Made by a program: the position numbers and the translations under genes. A DNA stretch of 64,000 bases. Source: HdN1 sp964473645 (lineage in GTDB: Bacteria > Pseudomonadota > Gammaproteobacteria > Pseudomonadales > Ketobacteraceae). Where the stretch lies: positions 1 through 64,000 of the forward strand of contig CAYYPW010000021.1 in NCBI GenBank assembly GCA_964473645.1. The letters run 5' to 3'. Below, in pieces: positions 24,630 through 32,499 of the stretch (position 1 is the first letter of the stretch; each line of letters starts with the position of its first letter). Below the pieces are notes generated by a model. That model searched no databases. It saw only the letters and a program-made list of their open reading frames with translations, and was not told the origin of the DNA.

Positions 24630-26321
24630 ATGACCCAGACGACGGCGACCCAACCCAAAGGTCCGACCCCCAGCACCCTCAGAATCGGTAAGCGCTATCG
24701 CGCCAATCGCCTGCAAGGGCCCTATGACGCCATCGTCATCGGCTCGGGGATCGGCGGTTTGACGACAGCAGCCTTATTGTCGCAGTCCGGTAAAAAGGTG
24801 CTGGTGCTTGAACAGCACTACACGGCGGGCGGCTTTACTCACAGCTATGACCGCAATGGTTACGAGTGGGATGTAGGGGTGCATTACATCGGGGATATGG
24901 GCGCAGACACGATTGCCAAGCAAGTGATGGATCGTATTACAGGCGGGAAACTGCATTGGGCGGCGATGGATGCCTGCTACGATCGCGGATTTTTTGGTAA
25001 AGACACTTTCGATTTTGTAGCGGGTAAAGAAAATTTCATCGTCAAGCTCGAAGAACGGTTTCCGCAGGAAAAGGCAGCCATTCGCCAGTATGTGAAGCTG
25101 CTGGGAAAAATCGGCGATGGCATGCAGATGTCAACCTTGGCCAAACTCGTACCGCCGACCCTGAGTGGCTGGCTTAAGCCCGTTACCAATCTGGTTCTAC
25201 CCAAGGAAATGAATCAGACGACTTATGAGGTGTTGCGCAAGCTTACCCGTAACGAAGAACTTATCGCGATTTTATGCACGCAGTGGGGCGATTATGGGGT
25301 GCCCCCCAAACAATCCAGCTTTTTGATACATGCACTGGTGGCACGCCATTACCTTTATGGGGGGTATTACCCCATCGGTGGCGCATCGCAAATTGCCGCG
25401 ACCATTATCCCCACGATACAGGCAAGTGGTGGTGAGGTTTTCACTTACGCACGTGTGAAAGAAATTATCGTCGAAAACGGTAAGGCGGTCGGTGTGTTGA
25501 TGGAGGAGGGCACGAGAATTTTGGCGCCCTTGGTGGTGAGCAGTGCAGGCGTACTGAATACGTTTGAAAAATTGGTGCCAGCAAGTGTCAGCAAGCAATT
25601 GGGTTACGATAAGCTGGTAAAACAGGTGAAGCCTTCCTGCGGGCACCTGGGTATGTATATCGGTTTGAAAGAGGATGCCGAGCAATTGCAGTTGCCGCGC
25701 ACAAATTATTGGGTATACCCCGATTATCAGCACGATCGCAATGTTGACGCGTTTTTCAATGATTCTTCGAAGCCTTTTCCTGTCGTGTATATCTCGTTTC
25801 CATCAGCGAAAGACCCGACGTTTACCGAGCGTTACCCCGGGCGTTCAACCATAGAAATCGTTGCGCCAGTGCCTTACGGCGAGTTCGACCCTTGGGCAGA
25901 TAAACCGTGGGGCAAGCGTGGCGAAGATTACGAAGCGCTGAAAGAAGCCTATGCGCAACGTATGCTGGAGGTGCTGTATGACAAGGTTCCGCAGATTCGC
26001 GGCAAGATCGATTATTACGAAGTATCGACACCGCTCTCGACCAATTATTTCTGTGAATATCAGTATGGCGAAGTGTATGGCTTGAATCACGACACTGAGC
26101 GCTTTGCGCAATCCTGGTTGCAGGTGCAAACCAAGTTGCCAGGCCTGTATCTTACCGGTCAGGATATTCTGTCATGCGGAGTGGTGGGTGCAATGATGGC
26201 TGGCTGCGTGACGGCCATTAAAGTATTGGGCCTCAGCGGATTCAAGCTTGCTTTTGAGCTATTTGGCCCGAGCAGCAAAACACCCGTTGCAGCGGCTTCT
26301 GCGGTTAAGGCTAACGCCTGA
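24630..26321 (+). CDS. FAD-dependent oxidoreductase, RetSat/phytoene-desaturase type
   Basis: A flavoprotein of the carotenoid-isomerase/retinol-saturase superfamily. The dinucleotide-binding motif is AIVIGSGIGGLTTAALLSQS near residue 35, followed by VLVLEQHYTAGGFTHSY, and the C-terminal FAD-contact block is LYLTGQDILSCGVVGAMMAG. About 563 residues, normal for the group. Family members reduce or desaturate isoprenoid or other hydrophobic polyenes. It has a strong GGAGG site, is divergent from a PadR regulator, and lies near DUF2236, SDR and acyl-CoA dehydrogenase genes, so use of a hydrophobic growth substrate is plausible. The exact substrate cannot be read from sequence. Confidence 0.85.
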   Translation: MTQTTATQPKGPTPSTLRIGKRYRANRLQGPYDAIVIGSGIGGLTTAALLSQSGKKVLVLEQHYTAGGFTHSYDRNGYEWDVGVHYIGDMGADTIAKQVMDRITGGKLHWAAMDACYDRGFFGKDTFDFVAGKENFIVKLEERFPQEKAAIRQYVKLLGKIGDGMQMSTLAKLVPPTLSGWLKPVTNLVLPKEMNQTTYEVLRKLTRNEELIAILCTQWGDYGVPPKQSSFLIHALVARHYLYGGYYPIGGASQIAATIIPTIQASGGEVFTYARVKEIIVENGKAVGVLMEEGTRILAPLVVSSAGVLNTFEKLVPASVSKQLGYDKLVKQVKPSCGHLGMYIGLKEDAEQLQLPRTNYWVYPDYQHDRNVDAFFNDSSKPFPVVYISFPSAKDPTFTERYPGRSTIEIVAPVPYGEFDPWADKPWGKRGEDYEALKEAYAQRMLEVLYDKVPQIRGKIDYYEVSTPLSTNYFCEYQYGEVYGLNHDTERFAQSWLQVQTKLPGLYLTGQDILSCGVVGAMMAGCVTAIKVLGLSGFKLAFELFGPSSKTPVAAASAVKANA

Positions 26322-26353
26322 CGCGACAATTTTCGTGCATCTGCACATGTGCA

Positions 26354-26385
26354 GTTTGTCTCTCGCTTTGCGGCGAGAGACAAAC
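26354..26385. terminator. Terminator between convergent oxidoreductase and ccoM-like genes
   Basis: Perfect 13-bp stem GTTTGTCTCTCGC / GCGAGAGACAAAC with a 6-base loop. No long T run on either side. Confidence 0.75.
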
Positions 26386-26440
26386 TAAATCCCGATCTTG
26401 TCAGCGATGCGGGGCGTTTTATGCCCTGTTGATGCGCGTG

Positions 26441-26557
26441 TTATTGCGTTTTCTTTTTGTGCGAATCCTGATAGACAAACCATGCTATTCCAGCCACGAA
26501 AACAATGGATGCACCTACTACCAGCAAGCCCGCAATGATTGTGTCGTCGATAAACAT
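26441..26557 (-). CDS. ccoM: CcoM-like cbb3 oxidase micro-subunit (38 residues)
   Basis: A short gene of 38 codons plus stop on the minus strand. The product begins MFIDDTIIAGLLVVGASIVF, spans the membrane once (through VAGIAWFVY) and ends in a basic tail, SHKKKTQ. This pattern, an MFxDnxxxAG start, one helix, then a charged DxxKK tail, matches CcoM, the small subunit found in Pseudomonas cbb3 cytochrome oxidase. GGGGAG lies 7 bases before the ATG. An Anr/FNR box and a matching -10 lie upstream, which fits the low-oxygen use of cbb3 oxidases. The other cco genes are not in the window. The family match is from memory of the CcoM sequence and not from a search. Confidence 0.78.
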   Translation of the reverse strand: MFIDDTIIAGLLVVGASIVFVAGIAWFVYQDSHKKKTQ

Positions 26558-26585
26558 TTTTTAATCTCCCCTAAAGCCAGATTTG

Positions 26586-26628
26586 ATACTACCCCTTAGG
26601 GTTATCAAGGGTAATTGATTTGGATCAA
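26586..26628 (-). promoter_or_regulatory. Anr/FNR-dependent promoter of the ccoM-like gene
   Basis: TTGATTTGGATCAA at 26615-26628 is an exact match to the FNR/Anr consensus (TTGAT, four bases, ATCAA). On the minus strand a -10 element TAGTAT lies at 26586-26591. The box is centred about 41.5 bp upstream of the expected start point, the class II activation position. It drives the gene at 26557. The tmcA gene on the other side starts at 26686, so an effect on it is possible but less likely. Confidence 0.8.
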
Positions 26629-26685
26629 GCGATCTTCAAGCTGTGTTAAGCTGCTGTTTTCACGGCTTTTGTGGCGTCTTAAATC

Positions 26686-28926
26686 GTGCAAGACCCTGCT
26701 CCAGATCAATTAAATTCATTGGATCAATGCGTTGCCGTTGCCCGTCGGTTGTTTGCCGAGGCATTCGACACCTTTGAGCGTCGAATGTTGGTGCTCAGTG
26801 GTGAACGCGCGGTTGTTCAGTCGTCGGCATTCATGATTTGGCAGGCGCACAGTACGCGTGTACGTCTCTGGGTAGGGGAGAAGTTTGCGGGTGTTGAACA
26901 GACGCTGTTGGCGACGCAAGCAGTAAAAACCCTGGGCAGCGAACATCAATTAATTGTATTTGATGCGTGGTCGGGGTTTCACCCGGATGCATTCTGTGCC
27001 TTGATGGGCACGTTGGTGGGTGGCGGTGTGCTGGTGTTGCTTACGCCGCCATTGCCACAATGGCAGCATTTCGCCGACCCGGACTATCAGCGCATGGTGC
27101 CTTATGGCTATTCCCCAGCAGACGTTTCGGGACGTTTTTTGCGGCACGTGTGGCAGGGGTTCAGGCAGTGTGCGGCAATTGTTTGCGTGGATGCGCCATG
27201 CTCGACGGCAATACCTGTGGTGCCCTCGCTCACCGTGCCACATCATCAAACCGAGACGGCATGCCTGCAACAAGTACAACGACTGGACGCGCTTGAATGT
27301 CTGGCAGGGCAGCCTCCTGTACCCGTCGTTATCACTGCTGATCGCGGACGCGGAAAATCGGCAATGTTGGGCCGTCTGGCTGCACGTTGGTCTCTGCGAA
27401 TGGGACTGAGGGTGGCCGTTACTGCTGCAAGCCCGTTGGCCGCCACGCAAGCGCGCCGTTGGGCACAGCAGGAAGCCACTCACTTGGGCAGCGCAGCATA
27501 CTCGCTTACCTATATTGCCCCCGATGCCTTGCTGGCAGAAGATCAACCGCTGGATGCGCTATTGATTGACGAAGCCGCCATGCTGCCCATTACCCTGCTG
27601 CAACAGTTGATACAACGCTACCCACGCATTGTATTGGCGAGCACCGTGCATGGGTATGAAGGCAGTGGGCGGGGACTGGCAGTAAAACTGATGCCGTGGC
27701 TGGACCGGGAAACGCCCGGCTGGCAAGCAATGGTGCTCAACCTGCCGATGCGCTGGAGTGAAAACGATCCGCTGGAACAATGGTTGGCCAATATATTTTG
27801 TCTGTCTGATGATTACCCGCTCGAGGTGCCCAATTCGGATCGCTGGCAGGTGCGGATGTTGGCGCAAGATGAATTGGCAGAAAACCCGGAGGTATTGCAT
27901 CGCGCCTTTGGTTTATTGATGTCTGCCCACTATCGCACCACGCCTTCTGATCTTCGCGATTTACTGGATGGCCCCAATCTGTCGCTCTGGTTGATGGAAA
28001 TGGGGTCACAGATTATCGGTGTCTGTCTGGTGGCGCGAGAAGGTCCATTGGCAGACGCAGCTTTATGTAACGCAATTCTGGCGGGCAAACGACGCCCGCG
28101 TGGGCATCTGCTACCACAGACGATGGCATTTCATTGCCACTCGCCATTGGCGTTATCATTCCGTTGTGCACGCATTGTCAGAATTGCCATCGCGCCGCCC
28201 CTGCAGCGCCTGGGTTGGGGGGCTCGCCTGGTGGCGTCTGTCGAGGCTGCGTTGGTGGCGGAGGGTATTCAAATACTAGGTACCAGTTTTGCGCTCGAAG
28301 CTGCCGTGCTACGCTTTTGGCAGCGCACGGGCATGGGGGTGTTGCGTGTGGGCTCTACCTGTGAGTCTGCCAGTGGATTACCGTCGTGTTTGATGGCCAA
28401 AGCCTTGACCCGGTCGATGGTAAATCCGACGTTAGCCTCAACGCCTAACGCCAGCGATGAGGGCACTGAAGCGCGCATCTATGCAGATGAATTGCATCAG
28501 CTTGAGATGCAGTTTTCTCGTGAAGCGAAGACTGTATTGCCAGTGGTAACGCCGACACTCAGCCAAGATGTGCAAGCGCAGCTCGTCAATGACACCAGGC
28601 CGATGGATGCCGTTTCGTTGGCACGCCTGCGTGCAAGAGTACAACGTTTCGCGGTGGGTGCATTGCCGTTTGAATCTGCGCTTGGGGCATTGCAGCAGTG
28701 GTCGCTGTCAGTGGGCCGCCTGTGTGAGGGCCGTCTGTGTGAGGGCCGTCTGTGTGAGGAGGGGGCGGCGGCAGAGGGCAGTGCGAATGAGGTATTGTTT
28801 GGGCAGCTGACTTTGAAAGGCTTTGCTCAGCGACATAGCCTCAATGGCCGTGAGGCGGTGATAGAGCGTTTACGTGAAATTTTTGCTGCAAGTTTGGCAA
28901 CTGAAAGACATCTTGGCGGGTCTTAG
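26686..28926 (+). CDS. tmcA: tRNA(Met) cytidine acetyltransferase
   Basis: TmcA makes N4-acetylcytidine at the wobble base of elongator tRNA-Met, using ATP and acetyl-CoA. Domains in order: an N-terminal DUF1726-like region (about 15-190, MLVLSGERAVV); a helicase-like ATPase (about 195-370) with VITADRGRGKSAMLG and LLIDEAAMLPI; a GNAT domain (about 380-560) with RIVRIAIAPPLQRLGWGARLV; and a C-terminal tRNA-binding region. Length (746) is slightly above E. coli TmcA (671). Part of the excess is a tandem GRLCE repeat near residue 680. The start is GTG with no clear ribosome site. Confidence 0.92.
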   Translation: MQDPAPDQLNSLDQCVAVARRLFAEAFDTFERRMLVLSGERAVVQSSAFMIWQAHSTRVRLWVGEKFAGVEQTLLATQAVKTLGSEHQLIVFDAWSGFHPDAFCALMGTLVGGGVLVLLTPPLPQWQHFADPDYQRMVPYGYSPADVSGRFLRHVWQGFRQCAAIVCVDAPCSTAIPVVPSLTVPHHQTETACLQQVQRLDALECLAGQPPVPVVITADRGRGKSAMLGRLAARWSLRMGLRVAVTAASPLAATQARRWAQQEATHLGSAAYSLTYIAPDALLAEDQPLDALLIDEAAMLPITLLQQLIQRYPRIVLASTVHGYEGSGRGLAVKLMPWLDRETPGWQAMVLNLPMRWSENDPLEQWLANIFCLSDDYPLEVPNSDRWQVRMLAQDELAENPEVLHRAFGLLMSAHYRTTPSDLRDLLDGPNLSLWLMEMGSQIIGVCLVAREGPLADAALCNAILAGKRRPRGHLLPQTMAFHCHSPLALSFRCARIVRIAIAPPLQRLGWGARLVASVEAALVAEGIQILGTSFALEAAVLRFWQRTGMGVLRVGSTCESASGLPSCLMAKALTRSMVNPTLASTPNASDEGTEARIYADELHQLEMQFSREAKTVLPVVTPTLSQDVQAQLVNDTRPMDAVSLARLRARVQRFAVGALPFESALGALQQWSLSVGRLCEGRLCEGRLCEEGAAAEGSANEVLFGQLTLKGFAQRHSLNGREAVIERLREIFAASLATERHLGGS
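28714..28758 (+). repeat. Three 15-bp tandem repeats inside tmcA
   Basis: GGCCGCCTGTGTGAG followed by two copies of GGCCGTCTGTGTGAG. It encodes GRLCE three times in frame within the C-terminal domain of TmcA. A recent slippage duplication is the simplest explanation. Confidence 0.9.
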
Positions 28927-28952
28927 TCACTATATGCTTTCAACATATTCCT

Positions 28953-29228
28953 TCAAGAATATTTGGTGAGCAGAGTTTTAATCTGCGTCATGCTGGTTGC
29001 AGGCGACTCGCCGCGCTGATGGGCACAGATGACATCACGTTCAATAATGCAGGCCAGCATTTCCTGAAAGGCTTTGTCGAAAGCTTTACGTGAGGCCGAC
29101 ATTTGTTGGATGACCAGCTCGCAATCACCACCTTCGCGAATCAGCTTCTGGATACCGCGAACCTGGCCTTCGATGCGTGCAAGGCGGTTGAGCATGTCGT
29201 TTCGGGACTTTTCGGCAATATCGACCAT
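28953..29228 (-). CDS. CsoR/FrmR family regulator with atypical ligands
   Basis: An all-helical DUF156 repressor: RLARIEGQVRGIQKLIREGGDCELVIQQMSASRKAF is the family core. These tetramers sense Cu(I), Ni, formaldehyde or sulfane sulfur through a Cys, His/Cys, Cys set. Here the first Cys (Cys36) is present. Aligning the helix by eye puts Ile at the usual His position and Asp at the usual second Cys position, with a Cys one residue before the His position (EMLACIIERD) and another Cys-His pair shortly after (VICAHQ). The signal is therefore unclear. 91 residues. It is not next to a metal exporter; a SanA-like gene lies beyond its promoter. Confidence 0.85.
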   Translation of the reverse strand: MVDIAEKSRNDMLNRLARIEGQVRGIQKLIREGGDCELVIQQMSASRKAFDKAFQEMLACIIERDVICAHQRGESPATSMTQIKTLLTKYS

Positions 29229-29253
29229 GGGAGGTTCCGGTTCGTTGATCAGG

Positions 29254-29275
29254 CTCTATACCCCGTAGAGTATGC
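29254..29275 (-). promoter_or_regulatory. Operator candidate for the CsoR-like regulator
   Basis: CTCTA and TAGAG flank TACCCCG, and the wider ATACC and AGTAT halves also mirror each other. It lies 26 to 47 bp upstream of the regulator start. An AT-rich palindrome around a short run of C is the known style of CsoR-family operators, so autoregulation is likely. Confidence 0.55.
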
Positions 29276-29506
29276 GAGCATTTCAACGGGATGGCAAGTC
29301 AATGCCCTGGCAAGCCAGGCACGGATGTCGAGGCAGGTGAGAGGAGCACCAGGAAAAACAATGAGATACGCGCTATACTCGCGCCATCTTAGTAACTGCA
29401 TTTAGCATCAGCATCTTAGTAACAACAGCGCGACTTGAAAAACTGGGGTGGAAGTGCACGCCCGAGTCGAGGCAGTATCGAGACAGGCAATGGTTAGAAT
29501 GGCGAC

Positions 29507-30238
29507 ATGAAGAAGCAGCGTGTGGGGTTAGGTCGGTTAAAGCGCCTGTTAGGCTGGCTGGGGGTGTTCCTGCTGGTGTCTGTGGTCGTGCTGCTGGGTT
29601 GCGATTTTTATGTCAGTCAAAGCACCCGTCCTTATATCTATTCTGTGATCGATGAATTGCCAGAACAGCCTGTGGCCGTGGTGTTGGGAACTTCAAAATA
29701 CTATGCGGGCAAGATCAACCCCTTTTATAAGACGCGTATTGATGCTGCCGCACAGCTCTACCGAGCAAAAAAAGTGCGCGCAGTGGTGGCCAGTGGCGAC
29801 AACGCCACGCGCCAGTATAACGAGCCTCGTATGCTGCGTAAGGATTTGATCGAGAGCGGTGTGCCTGCCAATTTGGTCACGATGGATTTTGCCGGGTTTC
29901 GCACCTTGGATTCGATAGTGCGTGCCAAAGAGGTGTTCAAACTGAATTCGTTTGTCGTGGTATCGCAACGGTTTCAGGTAGAGCGTGCGTTGTATATTGC
30001 GCGTGCGCACAAGATAGACGCCATCGGGTTTGCTGCAGATAATCCCCCGTATTTTGGCTGGCGTTGGCGTGTGAGATTGCGCGAGGTGTTTGCGCGTTTT
30101 CTGGCAGTGCTGGATGTCACCGTGCTGAACACCATGCCCAAGTTTTTAGGGCCCTCGGTAAACGTCAACATTGGATTGCCGGTGTCTGAGATTGTGCTGC
30201 CGGGGCTCGGCGATTCAGGCGAAAACAGCAAGGATTAG
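29507..30238 (+). CDS. SanA/ElyC-like DUF218 inner-membrane protein
   Basis: A DUF218-domain protein of the SanA type, implicated in envelope barrier function (vancomycin exclusion in E. coli). One N-terminal membrane helix (about 14-32, LGVFLLVSVVVLLGCDF) is followed by a periplasmic domain with the family blocks AVVLGTSKYYAGKINPFY, AVVASGDNATRQYNEP, DFAGFRTLDSIVRA and VVSQRFQVERALYIARA. At 243 residues it is full length. It is preceded by a 278-bp gap with the CsoR-like promoter on the other strand and followed by the tRNA-Ser gene on the opposite strand. Confidence 0.85.
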   Translation: MKKQRVGLGRLKRLLGWLGVFLLVSVVVLLGCDFYVSQSTRPYIYSVIDELPEQPVAVVLGTSKYYAGKINPFYKTRIDAAAQLYRAKKVRAVVASGDNATRQYNEPRMLRKDLIESGVPANLVTMDFAGFRTLDSIVRAKEVFKLNSFVVVSQRFQVERALYIARAHKIDAIGFAADNPPYFGWRWRVRLREVFARFLAVLDVTVLNTMPKFLGPSVNVNIGLPVSEIVLPGLGDSGENSKD

Positions 30239-30286
30239 GAAAGCAGGCGGGCAGGGCGGAGCAAGCGGGGCATAAGAACGCGGGGG

Positions 30287-30376
30287 TGGCGGCGAGGGAG
30301 AGATTCGAACTCTCGGTGCAGTTACCCACACAACGGTTTTCGAGACCGTCCCATTCGGCCACTCTGGCACCTCGCC
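30287..30376 (-). tRNA. tRNA-Ser (anticodon CGA)
   Basis: Minus strand. Acceptor stem GGCGAGG pairs with CCTCGCC, followed by G and an encoded CCA. The anticodon arm is ACGGT, loop CTCGAAA, ACCGT, giving anticodon CGA. A long variable arm and the T-arm GAGAGTTCGAATCTC complete a type II tRNA. It reads UCG codons. Confidence 0.95.
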
Positions 30377-30482
30377 GAAGGCGGTAAGAATGCGGTAACT
30401 TGCCCCGCTCGTCAAGGCTAGGGTACGCATTCTTTGTCTGTTCGATTAAAATGCCGCCATCGCGCATTTTGAAGTAGCCATC

Positions 30483-31178
30483 ATGAGATTGAACAAGTAC
30501 ATCAGTGAAACCGGCATTTGCTCGCGCCGGGAAGCCGACCGATTGATTGAAACCGGTCAGGTCACCGTTAACGGGTTGCGTGCCGAACTCGGTACTCAGG
30601 TGGAAGACGGTGATGACGTGCGTGTGCGCGGCAAGCCGTTGGGCGAAAAGAAAAAATCTACTTATATTGCCTTGAATAAACCGGTGGGAGTGACCTGCAC
30701 CACCGACCAGCGCGACCCCGACAATATCATCGATTTCATTGGCTACCCTGAACGCATATTCCCCATTGGCCGCCTCGACAAAGATTCAGAAGGACTGATT
30801 CTGCTGACCAATAATGGCGATATCGTGAATGAAATTTTGCGGGCAGAACACAATCACGAAAAAGAATATATTGTGATGGTGGATCGCCCAATCACACCGG
30901 AATTTCTGCGGTCGATGAGTGCAGGCGTGCCGATACTCGACACCGTCACACAACCCTGTAAAGTGTCGCATGTGTCGAAGAATACGTTTCGCATTATTTT
31001 AACGCAGGGGCTGAATCGCCAGATTCGTCGTATGTGCGAGTATTTTGGCTACAATGTTCGCCGGTTGCAGCGGGTACGTATTATCAACGTTACGCTGGGT
31101 AATTTAAAAGTCGGACAGTGTCGGTATTTGACGCAGGATGAACTCACCGATTTGCTGCCGCATCGGTTCTCGTCATAA
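30483..31178 (+). CDS. rluF: 23S rRNA pseudouridine(2604) synthase
   Basis: Isomerises U2604 of 23S rRNA. The N-terminal S4 RNA-binding domain (MRLNKYISETGICSRREAD) and the catalytic block PIGRLDKDSEGLILLTN, whose Asp is the nucleophile, match RluF more closely than RluB or RluE. So do HEKEYIVMVDRPIT, SAGVPILDTVT and GLNRQIRRMCEYFGY. At 231 residues it lacks the roughly 50-residue basic tail of E. coli RluF, as is common outside the enterics. Confidence 0.9.
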   Translation: MRLNKYISETGICSRREADRLIETGQVTVNGLRAELGTQVEDGDDVRVRGKPLGEKKKSTYIALNKPVGVTCTTDQRDPDNIIDFIGYPERIFPIGRLDKDSEGLILLTNNGDIVNEILRAEHNHEKEYIVMVDRPITPEFLRSMSAGVPILDTVTQPCKVSHVSKNTFRIILTQGLNRQIRRMCEYFGYNVRRLQRVRIINVTLGNLKVGQCRYLTQDELTDLLPHRFSS

Positions 31179-31194
31179 TCGTGTTGGTTTTGTA

Positions 31195-31230
31195 CACCCT
31201 GCCGCCATCAAAGTGATAGCGGCGGGTGGG
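31195..31230. terminator. Terminator between convergent rluF and acyl-CoA dehydrogenase
   Basis: ACCCTGCCGCCATCA pairs, with one bulge and one mismatch, with TGATAGCGGCGGGTGG over a short loop. Confidence 0.6.
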
Positions 31231-31236
31231 TAAAGC

Positions 31237-32436
31237 TCAGCGTAATTCGCTCGATGACTTGTTCAACAAACGACGCGCCACAATCAATTGCTGAATCTGT
31301 TGCGTGCCTTCAAAGATGTCCAGAATCTTCGAATCCCGGCTCCATTTTTCCAGCAATTCCGTCTCTGAATAGCCCAGGCTAGAACACAGCTCTACGCATT
31401 TGAGTGTGATTGCGTTGCAAACGCGACCGGCTTTGGCTTTCGCCATTGAGGCCTCCTTGGAATTGGGTTGGCTGTTGTCTGCCATCCAGGCGGCTTTCAG
31501 CGTTAGCAATCGTGCGGCTTCCCAGTCGGCCTCCATGCGGTAGTATTCAGCTTCGAGCAGCGAGAGCGTGGCGGTCGGTTGATCGTAGCTCAGTTGCAGT
31601 TGATCATTGAGCAATTCGCGCGTGCGATCCAGTGAGGCTTTGGCCAAACCCACAGCCATCGCGGCGACCAGCGGGCGTGTGTTGTCGAAGGTTTCCATCA
31701 CACCGCCGAAACCTTTCTTTACATCGATTTCAGGATTGCCCAACAGATTGTTTTTGTGAACGCGGCAATCGGTAAAGGTGATGGCGGCAGTGTCAGACGC
31801 TTTGATGCCGAGTTTTTTCTCCAGGCGCATGACCTGCATGCCTGGCGTGCCTTTCTCTACAGCGAAGGATTTAATGGCCGCTCGCCCGAGAGATTTGTCG
31901 AGAGTTGCCCACACGACGATGATGTCGGCCCTGGCGCCAGCCGTGACAAAGATTTTTTCACCGTTCAGCACATAATAATCGCCATCCAGCTTGGCCGTTG
32001 TGCTAACTGCCGCTGAATCCGATCCAAAACCCGGTTCGGTAATGGCCATGGCGGCCCATTTGTTGCCGAAACGCGCGCGTTGTTCTTCGTTGGCAACGGC
32101 GGCAATGGCTGCGTTGCCCAGGCCCTGGCGGGGCAGGCTCAGCAGCAGCCCCACATCGCCCCAGCACATTTCTTGTATGCCAACTACCGCAGCCATGTTG
32201 CCACCGTTGCTGACGTCGCCATCCTGACGCTTTTCCTTGCGGGCGCCACCGGCACCCAGTGCGCTGCCCTGGCCGTCGTTCATGCCATCGAGCATGGCGG
32301 CGATCATGTCGAGTTCTTTGGGGTATTCATGCTCAGCCAGATCGTATTTGCGGGAAATCGGGCGCAACATTTCTGCCGCCATCTGGAGTGACATTTTATG
32401 CAGTGCTTTCAGTTTTCCTGGAAGTTCAAGAAACAT
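31237..32436 (-). CDS. Acyl-CoA dehydrogenase
   Basis: Flavoenzyme of about 400 residues with the full acyl-CoA dehydrogenase plan: helical N-terminal domain, middle beta domain with MAITEPGFGSDSAAV and YVLNGEKIFVTAGARAD, and a helical C-terminal domain with the FAD-binding DIFEGTQQIQQL. KLGIKASDTAAI is the usual substrate-pocket edge. It is downstream of another acyl-CoA dehydrogenase gene (63 bp gap, same strand), so the two may form a pair acting as a heteromer or on successive substrates, as in some steroid side-chain pathways; that is inference. Confidence 0.9.
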   Translation of the reverse strand: MFLELPGKLKALHKMSLQMAAEMLRPISRKYDLAEHEYPKELDMIAAMLDGMNDGQGSALGAGGARKEKRQDGDVSNGGNMAAVVGIQEMCWGDVGLLLSLPRQGLGNAAIAAVANEEQRARFGNKWAAMAITEPGFGSDSAAVSTTAKLDGDYYVLNGEKIFVTAGARADIIVVWATLDKSLGRAAIKSFAVEKGTPGMQVMRLEKKLGIKASDTAAITFTDCRVHKNNLLGNPEIDVKKGFGGVMETFDNTRPLVAAMAVGLAKASLDRTRELLNDQLQLSYDQPTATLSLLEAEYYRMEADWEAARLLTLKAAWMADNSQPNSKEASMAKAKAGRVCNAITLKCVELCSSLGYSETELLEKWSRDSKILDIFEGTQQIQQLIVARRLLNKSSSELR

Positions 32437-32499
32437 GAGGTTTTCCTCGTAATGGGGAACGCGTTGGGTAGATAAACAAGCATTCGCTCAGGGTTGGCG

